Below are positions 49,547 through 63,918 of a stretch of DNA of 64,000 nucleotides, one piece after another (the first letter of the stretch is position 1; each line of letters starts with the position of its first letter). The notes beneath the pieces were generated by a model. That model made no database searches. It was given only the letters and a program-made list of their open reading frames with translations, and was not told where the DNA came from. This DNA is from Durusdinium trenchii (Eukaryota; Sar; Dinophyceae; Suessiales; Symbiodiniaceae), in the NCBI GenBank assembly GCA_963970005.1, contig CAXAMN010023361.1:231954-295953 (forward strand), written 5' to 3'. The position numbers were made by a program, and so were the translations under genes.

Positions 49547-52500
49547 TGCTCCTTTCTGTGAAGGATCCCTCCTTTACAAAGTCTCCTCAGGCAGAGGATC
49601 GGATCCAAAACTTAGCACGTTAAATTGCAGGGATGTTCACGGAATTCTGTGTGTCCTGTCTCCCCGTTTCTCCCAATATGTTCCTTGTACAGGATCCGTC
49701 TTTTTCCAGCATGCACTTTCTGTGGCCCTCGCCCTTGCGAGCACTTCCTTCTTGGAATTAGGTCTGTATGAATCCATCTGTGAGAATCTCGTGTCCAAAT
49801 CTCTTTGCACCCCCAAACAATCGTCCTCCAGCGTTCCTCCTTGGCTTCCAGGCCAAGTCTCACAACGCCTGAGGCGTTTGGCGGCCAAGTCTCTTGGGCG
49901 ACGGCCTGAGAGGGGCGGGTGATCTGAAATGACTGGAAGATTCACTGGAGGTCTCCAAACAAAATGGCTAGTTCTTGTAACATGTCTGAAGCAATTTTGG
50001 GCGAAATTCGAAGGGTCGTTCCTGGGGACCTGAGACCAATTCCCTTCGTCTTTCAGCGAAAGGACCGCCTAGCAGCCTAGCATCAAAACACTCCATGGGA
50101 CCGGCGTATGTACGGTTGATTTCAGGGGGCGAACATGTAACTATGCCAGTCCCGTGGGGTCACCATCTTCGCTTTGCATGCTGCGGTCTTCGCACTGCCT
50201 GAAGCGGCCGAACGCATCCCACACGGAGCGCTCGCGGTGTTTTATCCCACCGAGAGCGTCACTGAGGCGAGGGAAGCCTCGGCCTGCCTCTCGCCGAGGT
50301 CGGATTGGAGGGGCACGGGTCCGCGGGGTCACCGGTCGATGACAGCGTTTGCCCGTTTGCCCTGCCGTGAGGTCGAAGAACGATCATTGTCAAACGGCTG
50401 GGGAGATCCTGTGATCAACGATCATTGTCAACCGGCCCACTCGCTTTGAAAGAACAGTAGAGACACGGTATAGAGAGAGGTCCTTGGGACACTCAGAAAG
50501 AACGGTCGCAGGACGCGGCACATCAGGCCTAGCTCCGCTACGCACAGGCCCTTTCCACCTGCTGCCATGGGTGAGGGTGAGGAAACGCATTTCGTGAATC
50601 AAGAGGTGTTCTCCAGCAAAATAGCTGCAGCGCCATAGAAACGCTTGCTGCTGGCTGAGCAGTGTATCCTGGATCCACTGCCCGCTGCTTAGGGATCCTG
50701 GAAAGTTGGGTTTGCAGGGTCTCCGTTTTGAAATGCTATGTTACGGTGGCTAAGCTTCCACTGGATGCGATCAAACTAATACAAATTTCAAATTACTAAA
50801 CAATTGTGCTTAAAAAGCAAAAACATTAAACCACGAAAACAACGAATAGGGCAAAAAGCAATACGAACACATAGGGGCACCCTCTTTTACTTTTTTTTTG
50901 CAATTGCTAGGTCCTATTTGTTCTAAAGTTTTGACTTGCTATGACGTGCTCTTCCTATTTGTTCCTACGTAATGGCTTGTGAAACTGCAAATCTTGCAGA
51001 ATCAATATAATCTATGAGTACACTTGAGGGCTCTCAGTTCATCACTAATATATAAAACCATGTTCCTACCGAACCCCTGCCGATCGCGACAGACTCGTCC
51101 ACCTGAGGGTGTCTGGGTCTACCATTGCGGCGCATGTGGCGGTGCCTTCCATTTCCATTACTTCACTTCAAGCAGCAGCAGGCCCTATGGAAGGCAGCCT
51201 TTGCGGTGCCAAGGCCGGCATTCAGGCGAATGAATCGCCCACTAGTCGTGAGTCTCAAACCGGAGCGAAACGCCACATGGCTCTTCCAAATAATTAACCC
51301 TGTTGACCTTAGGTCTAGGTGGCAGGTCCTGTGGCCTTGCTGCTGCATCCCCAAATATCCATCGTTGATGCAAACCAACCCATAGACATCTGGGAGCAAA
51401 CCCATCAACCCGGATTCTAATCTCAAACCGATCAGCTCCTTGTCCAAACAACTCCACAAAGAGCCCGCAGACTGCAACTCTCAACGTCTCGCGCCGGAAC
51501 CGTGACTCAGCAGGCAGGCTTTCACGCATTTCAATCTGTGATGGGCCATGGTGGCCATGGGTCCCAGCCGTGGGTGGCCATGGGTCAAAACTGGTTCCTT
51601 GTTCTAATATAGAGCTCCAAAAAAGTTATGCCACATGTAGCTCTCGGGTGGTCACCACTTGTGGACTCATCGTTCTGTCTTCATGTGTCGACCCACGGCC
51701 ATTCATAGTTTCATACGGGTCATTCGAAAGGCTGTCGGGTGCCTCATCCTTGTTGGCCATTTGCAGTGTTTAAAGACCGATCGGAAGACACAGTGACCTT
51801 CCGAGGGGAGTGTTCTTCTGAGGGGAGTGATTTTCAGTGGTGGAGGTATGTAAAAGTTCACATGGAGCGTCCCATACATGGAATGTCGGTCGGGTGTGCC
51901 GGCTCTGGTGAGTTGAAGGAGCTGCGAATAGATTCAAACAATGAGAGTCGAAACTCTCCATCAAGGCCTCAGGACACCAGTGGACTGAAACCGCAACTAG
52001 TTGGGCCTGTTGAATCCTGGAGTACTAAGTCTACTATATACATAGACCATTCCAACGGGAAGGACACAAATTGAAACACTTTTTTTGCCTGTGGGATATG
52101 TTCCGCCAACCAAGTGGAAGCACCCGCATCTTTCAGAGATAGTTAAATATATCAGCGTGCAAGCTTCTAGCAACACTTGTTGTTCAAACAAATTTTGGGC
52201 ATAGTCGTGGAACTTGTACCTACCTCAAACACAAACATTGCACCTACCTGAAACACAGGCAACGCTGCAAAAGAAAATTTAACCTCGAACCAGTTTTTCG
52301 TCTTATCACTGGTCGCCCCAGCAACGTAGGGGCATGCTTTGCTTTGGACTCGGAAGCGTGGGGTGAACTGCCAGGAGTGTCAATCTCTGCATGCGAAACA
52401 GAGTTGAGTCAGTGGGAACAGGTCTTGTCAAAAACAATCCGGGTTCTTCATGGAGAGACCCGTCCTGCAACCAGCAAGCGGGCTCGAGCGGATGTAATTT

Positions 52501-52790
52501 GTGCTGCAACTTGGCAGTCCGGTCCCTTGATAGATTCTAAAGGTTTTCTCCTGTTGGACTGGGTGTGAACATGTGAGATAGACTCAAACTGCACGGTATA
52601 TCATGGTATATCATATATGTGTGTTCTCATGCGTATTATAGGCAATGGCCAAAGGCAACATCACAAGTTCACCAACAAGTGCAAGCAGGACAGTGCCACA
52701 AGCTAAAGGCGGGAACCTGCTCGGGAGCCTGCCAGCATGTCAGCACGACAAAATGACCCGACATCCGCATCTCAGCGTGAAAACGTGTCA
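49547..52790. other. No confident gene; a few exon-like frames
   Basis: The plus frame at 49506-49922 starts inside the CTAGTAG repeat and shows no domain. The minus frame at 51242-51529 (ETLRVAVCGLFVELFGQGAD) and the plus frame at 52320-52568 (ETELSQWEQVLSKTIRVLHG, preceded by a GCCCCAG acceptor) have gene-like composition and could be exons, but nothing links them. Confidence 0.4.
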
Positions 52791-52795
52791 TAGCA

Positions 52796-52912
52796 GCTTC
52801 TTGTTACTAGTAGCGTCTTTGCTCCTAGTAGTACAGCCAGGAGCCCCTAGTAGCGTCCTTGCTCCTAGTAGCGATGCCAGGAGCCCCTAGTAGCTTCTAG
52901 TAGCTTCAGCAT
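52796..52912. repeat. CTAGTAG-type dispersed repeat
   Basis: Alternating TTGCTCCTAGTAGC and GCCAGGAGCCCCTAGTAGC units, four or five copies. Confidence 0.8.
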
Positions 52913-53150
52913 GTTCGCGTGACCCGTGTTAGCATGTAAACTTGACGACATATCAGCAGGAACCCTGGCACAACGTCGGCGTGACACCACGCCAGCACAT
53001 CAGCGTGACACCATGGTAGTGTATCTACACACGACCGCATGACAGCTTTTTCAAAAACGCACCAACATGACACCATGTCAGCATATCGGCCTAGCAACAC
53101 CTCAGCATCTCAGGTTAGCATGCCAGTAAGCATAGCAAATCAGCATGGCG
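52913..53150. repeat. Degenerate CAGCxTGACACCA repeat
   Basis: Repeated words such as CAGCGTGACACCATG, CAACATGACACCATG and GCATGTCAGCA at irregular 15-30 bp spacing. It looks like an old minisatellite. The downstream plus frame (53151-53575) with a PEPAPEPAP stretch may be a repeat-derived ORF and is not called. Confidence 0.5.
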
Positions 53151-53599
53151 ACATGTGGCTGTGGGTCAAAACTCCTGAGCAACCTGCTGCAGAACCCGCC
53201 ATAGAACTCGGAATCTCCAAAACCCTCCCGGACCTTGCTCCGGAACTTGCTCCAGAACCAGCTCCTGAACCTGCTCCGAAGTCTTTACTATGGCTGAAGA
53301 CCCACACGCTCGCAGTTGGGGAAAGAACAAGAAGCACACCACAATCTGATGGACTTCGACTGTCCTATTGTTGGAGGTTCAAACGACACATGAATTTTAA
53401 GGAATTTAATAGGATCTCTTGGTTTAAAACCCTAGAATTCACCCTGACGAAGAGGCAAAGTTTAACACGGGTGGTTCTTGGTTCAATAGGGCCGCTGAAC
53501 CACTCTAATGCTCAATCAATGAATCAAGCAAACTCGTTTGTGGAATCTTGGGCTGTAACTGTAGTCATGACCTGACAAAACTCATTGGAAACTGTGCAA

Positions 53600-56334
53600 A
53601 GCTTGCTTGCCTTCACTGAATGGGTTCGCAATCAGTAGGAGTTTCCAACTATTGCAAGATTGCGCCAAAGCCTTTTTTTGCGGCCAAGAAATGTAGACAT
53701 CATTCTTGAGATGAATTTAATCCCTGAGCATCCAGCGTTCTCAACCAACCACCTTCTACAAAGGTATGTGAGTGACAGTCAAAAAAGTGTTGCGGAGTTG
53801 CAGTCATCAGGATTTGGTGAGTGTAATAAGTGTTTTCATGTTCATCATATGTTCTTATCTTCGGTAAGTGTGTTATCGTTTTTGAGCGGAACTTGAATTT
53901 GGAAATCCCATGACTCACTGGCCATTGGTCACGTTCACTAACTTTTCGCCTGGCTGTGGATACCTAGGGAACGACTGGATGTGCTTGTTTCGCTGCATGT
54001 CCCATGTCCTCTAACAGTGGACGTCATGTTCGGACAGCCACCCGAAGTCACCACCAAAGACTCGTTCCCAAAAGAGGTGCCTGATCAAGCACATGGAAAG
54101 GGAACGCCCTTTCATCCCCATTTGTTGTGCCTATTGCCTGTTATATTACATATTGTTGAGAAACCAATTAATTGCCTACATTGAGTAAAAACTTGTATTT
54201 TGGTGACTTACCCTCTTGTTCAGCCGGAAGGGATCTGAACTAACATGCACATACATCATTTAGGGAAGCACAATCCTCTTCTGCAGTTTGTTCCTTGGGG
54301 ATGTGAACAGGGCTGCTGTCAGGTACATAGCTAACCGGATGGGCGCTTGGATCTGTGTCTGTGTACATGTCTTTGGACAGCTGGTCAGGGAAAATACTGC
54401 CAGTTTTTGTGGTTCGATAATGTTAAGACCACTGGAATGTCTACATTCCGTACCATTCTTGCTGACAGTGCCGAGGTGTAGAGTGGAAAAGCATGAGGGC
54501 ATGTGTATATACATGCATGGACACATGGACATATAATATATATAGAGAGAGAGAGAGATACAGTAGATATATCTACATGTACACAATGTCATTCTGTCTC
54601 TTTGTGTAGGACTATGCAGGTGCCAACAAATGTGGCGGTACAGCTTCACGTGTGCAGTACAACAGAACTGTTTCTCTTTTTCCTGAGCATGCTGCATGGA
54701 GGTCACCGTGCCTAAAATATGTATATGTATGTCACGTGTGTTTCGGCGGCCGAAATCCAACTCGCTGGAGCAAGGATCGAGCATGGAGTTGCCATGCATC
54801 CATGCACCAAGGAATCAAAGGCTTGACAAGGCGCTTACCGGCTTACCATCATTAAATGTGACCAAATGTTGAATTGGGTACTTGGCGGCAGCAGAAGCAC
54901 CGAGACAGTCCTGGCCTTGGCAGTACTTCGAAACACAGATCGACCATGTTGATCTGTGGCAAACATGTTGCCGGCATACTACACCAAAAAGTCTTATGTA
55001 GCTTGTAGCTGCTTCAAAAATTTGACCAACAATCTCTACGTCCTGGAAACCATTGAGGATCAGCGGGCCGGTGTCTAGGAATCAAAAGAGGGGAGCAAGG
55101 AAAGTCACGTGGGGGAAGCCCCATGGGGAAAACCCCTGGGGACACATGAACAACACAAATATGTATATATATATATATAGATTATATATTATAACTTGAG
55201 ATAACTATAGTATATACCCTCGAGAATTGGATGGGAATGCTTCGGGCTGGATTCTGGATGGTCGAACTACGTTTTGAAGGTGCTTGGATCCAAAAGAGAT
55301 ACACCCAGATTTGGAGAGATCCTCCTGTGGGTGCGATGAGAGCGGTTGCGCCCTCCAAGAGTAACATCAGGGAGTCTTCTTAACGATGTCTCCAACTAAC
55401 ATGGAGAGACGTTTTCTGATTGCAAATATCACCTGACCTGACCGCCAATTCCACCAAACCAACACTTGCGTTCCGATCTTCAGGTGTCCTTCCCAAAATG
55501 TTCAAAAGCCCACAATCTCTATGCAATCATATGGGTAGGGAGACTCCAACACATGGGTTTTGGTCTATTGCCCTTCTTCAAGGGGGTTTTGGGAGGTCTT
55601 GCTATTCAAATACCCATACACCAGATCCTCCCAAAGAGCCACCTACATCTTCCAACATCCCACCAAAAAGGGGACTCACCAAAAGCCAAACAACAAACGG
55701 TTTTGGGGATCGCTTTGGAGGGTCCAACTACCACTTGCTCGGGGTCGGACCAATTCCAACTCACGTTGGTCGGCCCCTCCTTTCGGCCAAGCAGGGCCAA
55801 ATCCCTGCACCCTCGGACCCTGAGGAGGCTAGTCAGGCTCACTATAAGCACCTTCAAAGGGGGTCACCTGGCTGGAAGCCGGAGCCCACTACCTAGGGAT
55901 CTCCAGACAGGACACCCCATTTTCGGTCATTTTCGCTTGACCAGTCTGTGCTTTCGGTGCCTGCTGTTCTCTCTCACCAGGAGGGCCAGGCTAGGTGGTC
56001 TTCCCAGGACCTGGCCCTTCGCATGCAGCAGTTGGTAGATGAGAGACATGGCTTATGCAGAGCAGCAAACTCTGATCCCCCAGGACGAGGTTGAACATGA
56101 AAGCAATGTAGATGTCCCAGCTACATAAAGATGACATATCCCGCAGAACGGATGTGTCGATCGTGTTTTCGCTCTGCGACGACATCTCCATCGATCAACC
56201 TGAAACACTGCTAATCTCCGTCATGGCTCATACCAGAAATGCTTGACATCAGCCCTGCGATGCGATGAACTCTCTTCTCCTGCGGGATGGAGATAAATGT
56301 TGATACGTTCCCAAAAACATACATATATATATAT
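53600..56334. other. No supportable gene
   Basis: Contains microsatellites (TA/GA runs at 54531-54575, TATA at 55160-55180). The frame at 55420-55900 is open on two overlapping plus frames without coding signal. Confidence 0.5.
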
Positions 56335-56734
56335 NNNNNNNNNNNNNNNNNNNNNNNNNNNNNNNNNNNNNNNNNNNNNNNNNNNNNNNNNNNNNNNNNN
56401 NNNNNNNNNNNNNNNNNNNNNNNNNNNNNNNNNNNNNNNNNNNNNNNNNNNNNNNNNNNNNNNNNNNNNNNNNNNNNNNNNNNNNNNNNNNNNNNNNNNN
56501 NNNNNNNNNNNNNNNNNNNNNNNNNNNNNNNNNNNNNNNNNNNNNNNNNNNNNNNNNNNNNNNNNNNNNNNNNNNNNNNNNNNNNNNNNNNNNNNNNNNN
56601 NNNNNNNNNNNNNNNNNNNNNNNNNNNNNNNNNNNNNNNNNNNNNNNNNNNNNNNNNNNNNNNNNNNNNNNNNNNNNNNNNNNNNNNNNNNNNNNNNNNN
56701 NNNNNNNNNNNNNNNNNNNNNNNNNNNNNNNNNN
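56335..56734. other. Assembly gap, 400 N
   Basis: Exactly 400 Ns. The left edge is an ATAT microsatellite and the right edge is close to a GGCC palindrome, both typical assembly breakers. ORFs spanning the Ns are meaningless. Confidence 0.99.
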
Positions 56735-56743
56735 GTGGTTTTT

Positions 56744-56772
56744 GGCTGGCCGGCCGGCCGGCCGGCCAGCTG
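56744..56772. repeat. GGCC tandem palindrome
   Basis: GGCTGGCCGGCCGGCCGGCC continues to CCAGCTG, a self-complementary GGCC run adjoining the assembly gap. Confidence 0.85.
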
Positions 56773-59700
56773 ATCGAGAAATAGCGGGCCGCGATAAGCT
56801 CACAATGATCATATATTATTATATAAATATATATATATATATCATTAGTATATATATGATATACAATTACACATGTTGACGCGACGCCTTTCTTTGCCAA
56901 TGTTTGGGCAGCCCTGACCAACTCCATCTACCTCTATGAAATCAAAGACTCATGCACAAAAAGCAATCCAGCTGGAAAGGGGCACAATCCCTGAAATCGT
57001 GTCATCTGACAGGGTGTCTTGAATTTCCTGGTTAATCCTGAAGAGAATTGATCAACTCCCAAAAGCAACAATAATTGACAACACACCATTGGTAAGGGAA
57101 CAGAATTAGGTCATGTGTAGAGCCTAGAGCATTCAAAAGAAACATTAGTCCTGTCCATACCATTATAGCCTTTCGGAGGGAGTGCACAAGACACCTCTGC
57201 AGGATTATAATGTGTTCTTGTGTTTCCTCTTCCGCAGAACGTGAACAATGCCCATAATGAACATCCAGCAAACTGGATTTACCTGCATGAGATGTTCACC
57301 TATCTGTTTTCATGCTGGGAATGAGTAAGGCTTTGAACATGATTCTTTTCTGACAAAGGGGCGGTCCCTCAAAGTCTGGTCACGTGTCTTTTCTGTCAGC
57401 CTCGTCCTTGAATCCTGAACGGCTTTTTTCTCCGATCTACCATGGTACAACTGTGGATGTTTGCCTGCATATGAATGTTGAATGGAGTGCGTGCTGAACA
57501 AATACCATTTCTATTGCCATCGTTACAGCATGCAAATACATTGGAATTGAGAGTAGAGGGTACTCCGAAGCCCTTGGATTTTGTGTCCGAAACCGAACCC
57601 CAAAAATTGTGACATCGAACAACATCGACCCAAACAGGTGATTCCGATTTCCGTGTGAGTTTAGTGGTGTAAAGGCCAATTTCCCTCACCAGTTCCTACC
57701 CCACTTGCACTCAACTACAGGCCTTGCCAAGTTCGTTTATCCTATCGGTGGTGGGACTGGGAAGGAATTAGACTAGAGACAGTATATTATGATTAAAAAT
57801 GGATGTTCAAGCACACTCCTTTCCATCCATTGAGGCACACTGGCAAAATTCGGCAAACATTGAATCCACAAATCCTCCTGTCATCACTTCAGTCAGATTG
57901 GATGCAAATCATTGCAAATCCATCACAACCTGAACGTGTGATCTGCGACACCCATCGTGTCTAAACTGGTCATCTACATTAGAGACGGAGGTTTCGGATT
58001 GCCGCCGACTTGAAATGTGCCGGAACCGGATCCAATGATCTTCACCAGACTATTCCATCATGGCGGCGAACCAGCCCCCATCAGCCTGCAGGCCGAAAAC
58101 CGTATGTGCACGGCATTGGATGCCTGGAGTCTTTCATTGGATGTGTGGAGTCTTTCTCGAATCAACATGAACCAACCCCCCAGGTGTTTGACATGTGTCG
58201 CCTCCCAAAAATGTTTGTGGACATCAATTCCACTGCGAATGCTCCAATGAACACTGGGACATGAGTCATGACATGTTCATACATGTTCCAGCCCGTTTTG
58301 CGAGTGACCTCCACCTTGGAAACCGGATTGAAACTTCCTATACCTTGAAACCGCTGCCAAGACCGAGATCCTCTTTATTTGCCAGACCCTCAGGGGGGTA
58401 ACAACGTTCGTTTGCGCGACTTTGGCTAGTTACGTCGCAGCTTTGGTTCGAATGTCGGACGGGGACCCGCCTGTTTGTCTCTTGCGATGGTTTGCTATGA
58501 AATCGTTTGTTTGATCCGTTTTTCTCGTCCACCTAGTGTTAGCCCCATCCTGTGTCGTGGACGTTGTACGTGGACTCTTTGGTTGGAGTCTTGACTTGAC
58601 GTCTCAGGAAACAGCTTTGTTGGAAGATCGCGAACGTCTCTTTGCTTTTCTGAGCTACGTACCTTTTGTCTACCGTTGCTTTGGTCTGCGTGGTGCGCGG
58701 TGTTTTTGCGCTTGCTGAAGACACGGTCTCCGTCTCTCGCTGTCTTGTCATCGGCTGCCTTTGTTCTGTCTCGTCGTTGTTTGCAAGCACATCACTGGGA
58801 AGCTATGGATGCCGTCTCTGGTGCAGTGTCTCGTGCCATCACTGCAGAGTCAACATCGGCCCACACGGGCACCCTCGATGCTCTGTGGAAATCTTTGTAT
58901 ACAAGCAAGTTTCAGCTTCGTTGTGCACGGGGCGACCAAGACCCAGAAACTCAAGCCCTTGCTTCTCCACAATACTCGGCAATTCCAATGGCTTTTTTGG
59001 CTCAAAAGGACAGCGGAACTGGCTCAAAAGGACAGAAAAAAACAAACACCCCCAGTCTGTTCTTGCATATCGGATCTTTTTGGAGTCAAAACGGTTTCGA
59101 GCGTAAGAACATCATACATGGAAGAACATATGTAAAGAGAACCATCTCACAAAACACAGGCCTGCGGCCTGCAAATTTTGCGGTGTTTTCTTTTAAGATG
59201 ATGCATGGCCGGTTGAGCCCCCACAGGGATGGGGTAGATGTCTCATGATCCGGCCTCACGAGACGGGCCGATGCAATTTGCATCGGAACTTCGTGGAAGT
59301 GATGCCGAAAGATGTTGGACCTAAGTGCCTAGGTCGCAGGGCATTGCTTCTGATGGCATGTGGTCTTGTTTTAAAATCCTGTGCGGCGATTGTCAAACGA
59401 CCACGTTTTGGCATTTTACTGCCTGCAAGTGTCATTATTGTTAGTGTATATTGTCAAAAGCATTGATGTTGATTGTTTTCGGGCAACATCAAAAGAAAGG
59501 AGGAGCTTTCCAACGTAGAGGGTCGCCATTCAACCTTCACAGCAAACCACCGCCTTTTTGGCATGTTTCAAGTGTTTTCCCTCAAAAGGGCTGATTGAGA
59601 GACATCGAAATCATCCAAGTGTGAGACGCCTGAAAGGCCAGGCGGCGGCCAGGTGATCTTGGTCTGCTCCCAACAGCTGACCGCGCAGTTGCTGAAGCTC

Positions 59701-60390
59701 CAGCTGTTGAAGTTGCGGCGTCCTCGGAATCTGAGACAGACTCTCTGCGGAAGGGCACCGGAGCCTAAGAACCTATGATGTGTCTACGGAACATGATGGG
59801 GAAACACAGTAGAGGAGAGCTCGAAACGCAGCGTGGCAAGCACTGAACTGCAAATGTTGTGGACATTTTGTGCATTCATTTGGAGAAAGCGGTTCTCTCG
59901 AAGTTGGTGAAGTCTTAGTCTTATCTGCTAATTACGCAAACAGTGTGGCTTGCTTCAATGCTGGCCGTGGTAGCAAGCGTATGACTGTTGTGCTTCCTTG
60001 CACAGGGAGGTCCGGTGATCTCTTCTTTTTGGCACGTTTCTACCACCTTAGCCTGGCACTAGTTTTCTTGGATGAAAAATAGCAAGTTGGGGGTAAGCTC
60101 TTTGATCTGGTGAGGTGCAAGGTTTAAAGAGGAACAGCGAGCACGACTAACGAAATGTCATGAAATGTCACTCACGGTCCACTAGTGCAACATGGTGCAA
60201 CGGTACTTGTTCACTGCTTGTGGCAAACAATATCTTCCTGATCATATGGCTCTGGAGAGGATGGAACTGAACTTGAACCTGATACCATCGGGCTAGGGAG
60301 GTCGACTAATTCATGAATCATACTATTGGGGCATCAAACGAGAGCATCGTATTGATAGATTGATATAGATAGATACATTAAATTTAAGTT
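56773..60390. other. No supportable gene
   Basis: AT-dinucleotide tract at 56805-56870. The plus frame 58800-58960 (MDAVSGAVSRAITAESTSAH) has mild coding character, but no partner exons were found. Confidence 0.45.
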
Positions 60391-60450
60391 AATAGCTTCT
60401 TGTTACTACTAGTAAGGCACCTGTTACTACTAGCGAGGCACTTGTTTCTA
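60391..60450. repeat. CTAGTAG-type dispersed repeat
   Basis: CTTCTTGTTACTACTAGTAA then GGCACCTGTTACTACTAGCG; closest to 28878-28952. Confidence 0.7.
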
Positions 60451-60459
60451 CTAACTTAT

Positions 60460-63360
60460 AGATAGATCATTTCAGGCAAGGTGACGGATGCCCGTTCGAA
60501 GCGAAGCACGTCGGCACGTCGCCATGACGGTTCTTTTTCGGATCCATCGAAGATCTCGTTTCCAAACGAATCTGCATGTTGAAGAGTCCATTCTGGCCGT
60601 TAAATGGGTCTTGAACCAAATATGAATAGCAAACAAACAGAACGCTCTGACCCCATGTACACATCACGCTTTTCATGAAACCAAGTCTTGGACCTGAATA
60701 TTCTGTTTTGGAGTGTTCCTTGCTAGCTGCACGTTTGTAGTTGGATCTTGTCTCGCATTTGGTACTTGCACTGTACATCCCAATGCATTTGCTGCCACAT
60801 GAGCATACATGAACTCATATGTGATTGAGGGTGCTGGATGGGGGGGGTCCAACTAGAATGCAAAGGGCCTTGCTGACACAAACAGTCCAACTCCAACTCT
60901 TTGACCCAAACAATCAGCCCGCCAGGCCCGCCAGACCCAAACATGCATTGAAGTAGGTTCAGAACAGGATCAACATGATACATGTTCATACCGTATCGCT
61001 AGGTGTCGTTCCTCTTGTCCGTTTCCCAGCCCATGGACATGTTTTAAGCAAAAGTGCCGCAATCGGTTGAGGATGATGGAACGCTTATCAACATCCAATT
61101 CCAGGAAGAACCTGAGTCAGCGAAGCTTCCAGGGATGAAACCGCGCGGTTGGACCCCGCATGAAACAGGACGGCAGCGAAACAACGCGGTCGCCTGCCAC
61201 AAGATGCATCGATCAATGCAAAATACAGTCAAATGGGTGTGTAGCTCAACCCGTAAAAACGTTCCCAGTACCTTCTGAGAAGGAAGGCATGTCGACAGTC
61301 GTCGACTCAGGCCAAGGCCATCCTGTGGCCCGTTGGGCCACGGCGAGGTCTTCGTAAAGACTCAGTGACTCAACGGCGACGACTTCCTCTTGGGGAATCG
61401 AATCGAAAGAAAAAAACACCGTTGACATTCGGACCAATGGCACGTCGAGATCGTCACGCAACACACGTGGGTGCCGCCGCAAACTGGGAAACTGGGGCCC
61501 ACGGCTGACCACTAGTTCTCAACCAAAAGCGCAACAAGTTGGCATGAAGACCGAAGACCTGACCTGCAAAGAGCTGTCAGTTGTTTAGCACTGAAAGCCG
61601 TGGACTGCAGGGTATTGGTGCTTTCGTTTTCGGCAGTCTCGTCATTATTGTCATGCACATTGCTCGAGCAATGCGTGGGCTATAGTTATATATTATTTAC
61701 TATTATATCTATCATCTATCGTATCTGTGCTCTCACATGTGTGCTCACGCGAATGCTCTCACCATTTGTATTCCTGTGTTAGTGCTCAATGTGTGTGCTC
61801 TCAATTGCTCTCAGAGGTGGGTTCTCATGTGGCGCAACAGCATGCAAACCCGTGCTTCTGCACAGCAATGCATAGATCAATGCTTCAGCAAACACGTACG
61901 CTCCGCGATTTGCAAAAATAGAAAAGCTGGTGACCGGTGCGCATCATGGATCTTCGCTTTGCATGTTTACATAAACAGGTTTAGGAAACTATATGAAATT
62001 ATGATGGATCTCATTGCAGTTCATTGCGCTGGATCTTTGAAGATGTGTTTGGCATCTCTTGTTTGCTGGCTCAGCCGGGCCTGCGAAAATCGAAACCTCC
62101 AGTATCCTCCAGTGCTATCCATTTATGCCGGGGTTGGATCCCACAAACCGCGGATGCCCCAGAAGATCTGATCGCAAGCTCGACCTGGGCAGAAGCGGAT
62201 CCGAAGCAACTTCAGCAACTTTCCCAAAACCGTGTTTCTTCGTGTTCAAGATGGCTGGGCACAGCTGGCTGGGCACCTCATACCCTCACGGGGTGATCTG
62301 GGCATAAGAACTATCGTTTCCACAGCCAGTCTGGGACGCCGTTTCGCCAGTTTGAGCGTTCCAATTGGGTGTTTCAGCTTGCAAGGTTTACTGGGTCGTC
62401 GACCACGGAGTCGTGGTTTTCAGGGGGGTTCATCGATGTTCCAGGCACCAGGCACAGTCGACCGGGGAGGGGAAGAATCCATTCTGCTTGTTTGGGTCTC
62501 CCGTAGGATAGACGTGGAGAACAATCAACGAAGACCTTTGTTGTGTTCCAGTGAAAAGGTGATTTCTGCCCGGTGGAACACAAAAAAGGCTTAGAGTGAA
62601 GAAACCCACCAGCAACTCGTTGAACGCCAACCTAAGAGTCCAACCTCTGGGATCCATGTTCACTGCCTGTTTCATAGGTTTTCTACAAGCCCAATCCAAG
62701 CCGCCAATGGCTGCCAATGAAACCACCGCATTCATCCAACTGTTTAACTGTTTGTTCGGTCAACAGAACATGCACAATGCACTCCAGCGCATCGGTTTGT
62801 GTTCCGTGTTTCATTTTCGTGTGCTGGGGCTGTCCCTAGCTTCCAAGGATGTGGTTGGAGCCCTAGGGGTGCAAGACTGAGTGGGACAATGGCAATATTG
62901 CACCAAACGCTCTCAAAACTCCAAACAAACATGTCAAAACAGGAACCAACATGCCAAATTGACATTATAATATATATATATTAACATGTGCATAGTTCCT
63001 TTCTTTCCCATTCCCTTGCCCGACGTCAACATTGATCCGCAAAGGTGCCCTTCAGGTCTAGGACAACGAAAGGGCTGAAAGATCCTGATAGGAACCACAG
63101 TTGAATTTCGAATCTGGAACACCTGGATTCGGGCACCACTAGATCTCCTGTTGCAGCTTAGTCATCAAACCTAGCCCAGGGAAAATTGTTGTCTTCTTAG
63201 TTCCTTTTTCTCCGTCTAGGATTCTGGCTAGCGACACTGATTGGGACCACAAACAGAACGATCTTCCATGATCAGTCCTGCCCGGCTTGAAATCCACCAT
63301 TCAGCTCCACCAGTGAAACTTGATGAAACTGGTTTCACATGAAACAGCCTTAATATGGTT
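60460..63360. other. No supportable gene
   Basis: Only short overlapping frames. An AT run lies at 62963-62984. Nothing recognisable on either strand. Confidence 0.5.
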
Positions 63361-63367
63361 ATATAGT

Positions 63368-63443
63368 GGTCCCCAAATAGATAGAAACGGTGTCCAATAT
63401 ATGTTGAAAGGGATTTTACCTTTCTATCTATCTATTTGGGGGT
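63368..63443. mobile_element. MITE-like hairpin repeat, copy 2
   Basis: CCCCAAATAGATAG (63371-63384) and its exact reverse complement CTATCTATTTGGGG (63428-63441) bound a 43-bp spacer. This is the intact version of the element at 2511-2596. Confidence 0.75.
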
Positions 63444-63579
63444 CTATAACAGATTGATTGATAACATAAATAGAAATAGACATAAACACGCTACAAACGC
63501 GGTTGTTTTTTCGAGTCTGATAGAGCCCATATTGGGCAGGGGAGATGATATTGGGTGTATCCAGCTCAAACACACCTGG

Positions 63580-63665
63580 GTCTATCCTATTGCCAGGGCT
63601 TAGTGGATGATGATGGCTAGGTTTACGGACTGTTACAGGTAATAGGACAGACCCAATACACACCC
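63580..63665. repeat. Imperfect palindrome, repeat shared with 5585-5680
   Basis: TGGGTCTATCCTATT (63587-63601) pairs with AATAGGACAGACCCA (about 63641-63655), one mismatch. The right half matches the repeat at 5633-5678. Confidence 0.55.
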
Positions 63666-63918
63666 ATGCAATATATAACAGAGAAAATGCAAAGCCCTTT
63701 CCGCCGGGGCACAAAGATCAAAGCGTGGATCGATTTGTCCAAAGAATTAGCCAAGAAGTTGACCTGAGTCCAAAGGATTGGCCTGGATCCACATGCCAAA
63801 TAATGAAGGTCTTCGCATGTCTAAAACACTTTCCAGAATTGCGTCTGACCATTTGTTGGAGCTGCATCTGACGCCCATCCCCGTTCCGGCATTCTTTCAT
63901 CCACGTACGTAAATGTTT

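Noticed and set aside
56211-56927. Open frames of 158-238 codons
   Set aside because: Consist almost entirely of Ns.
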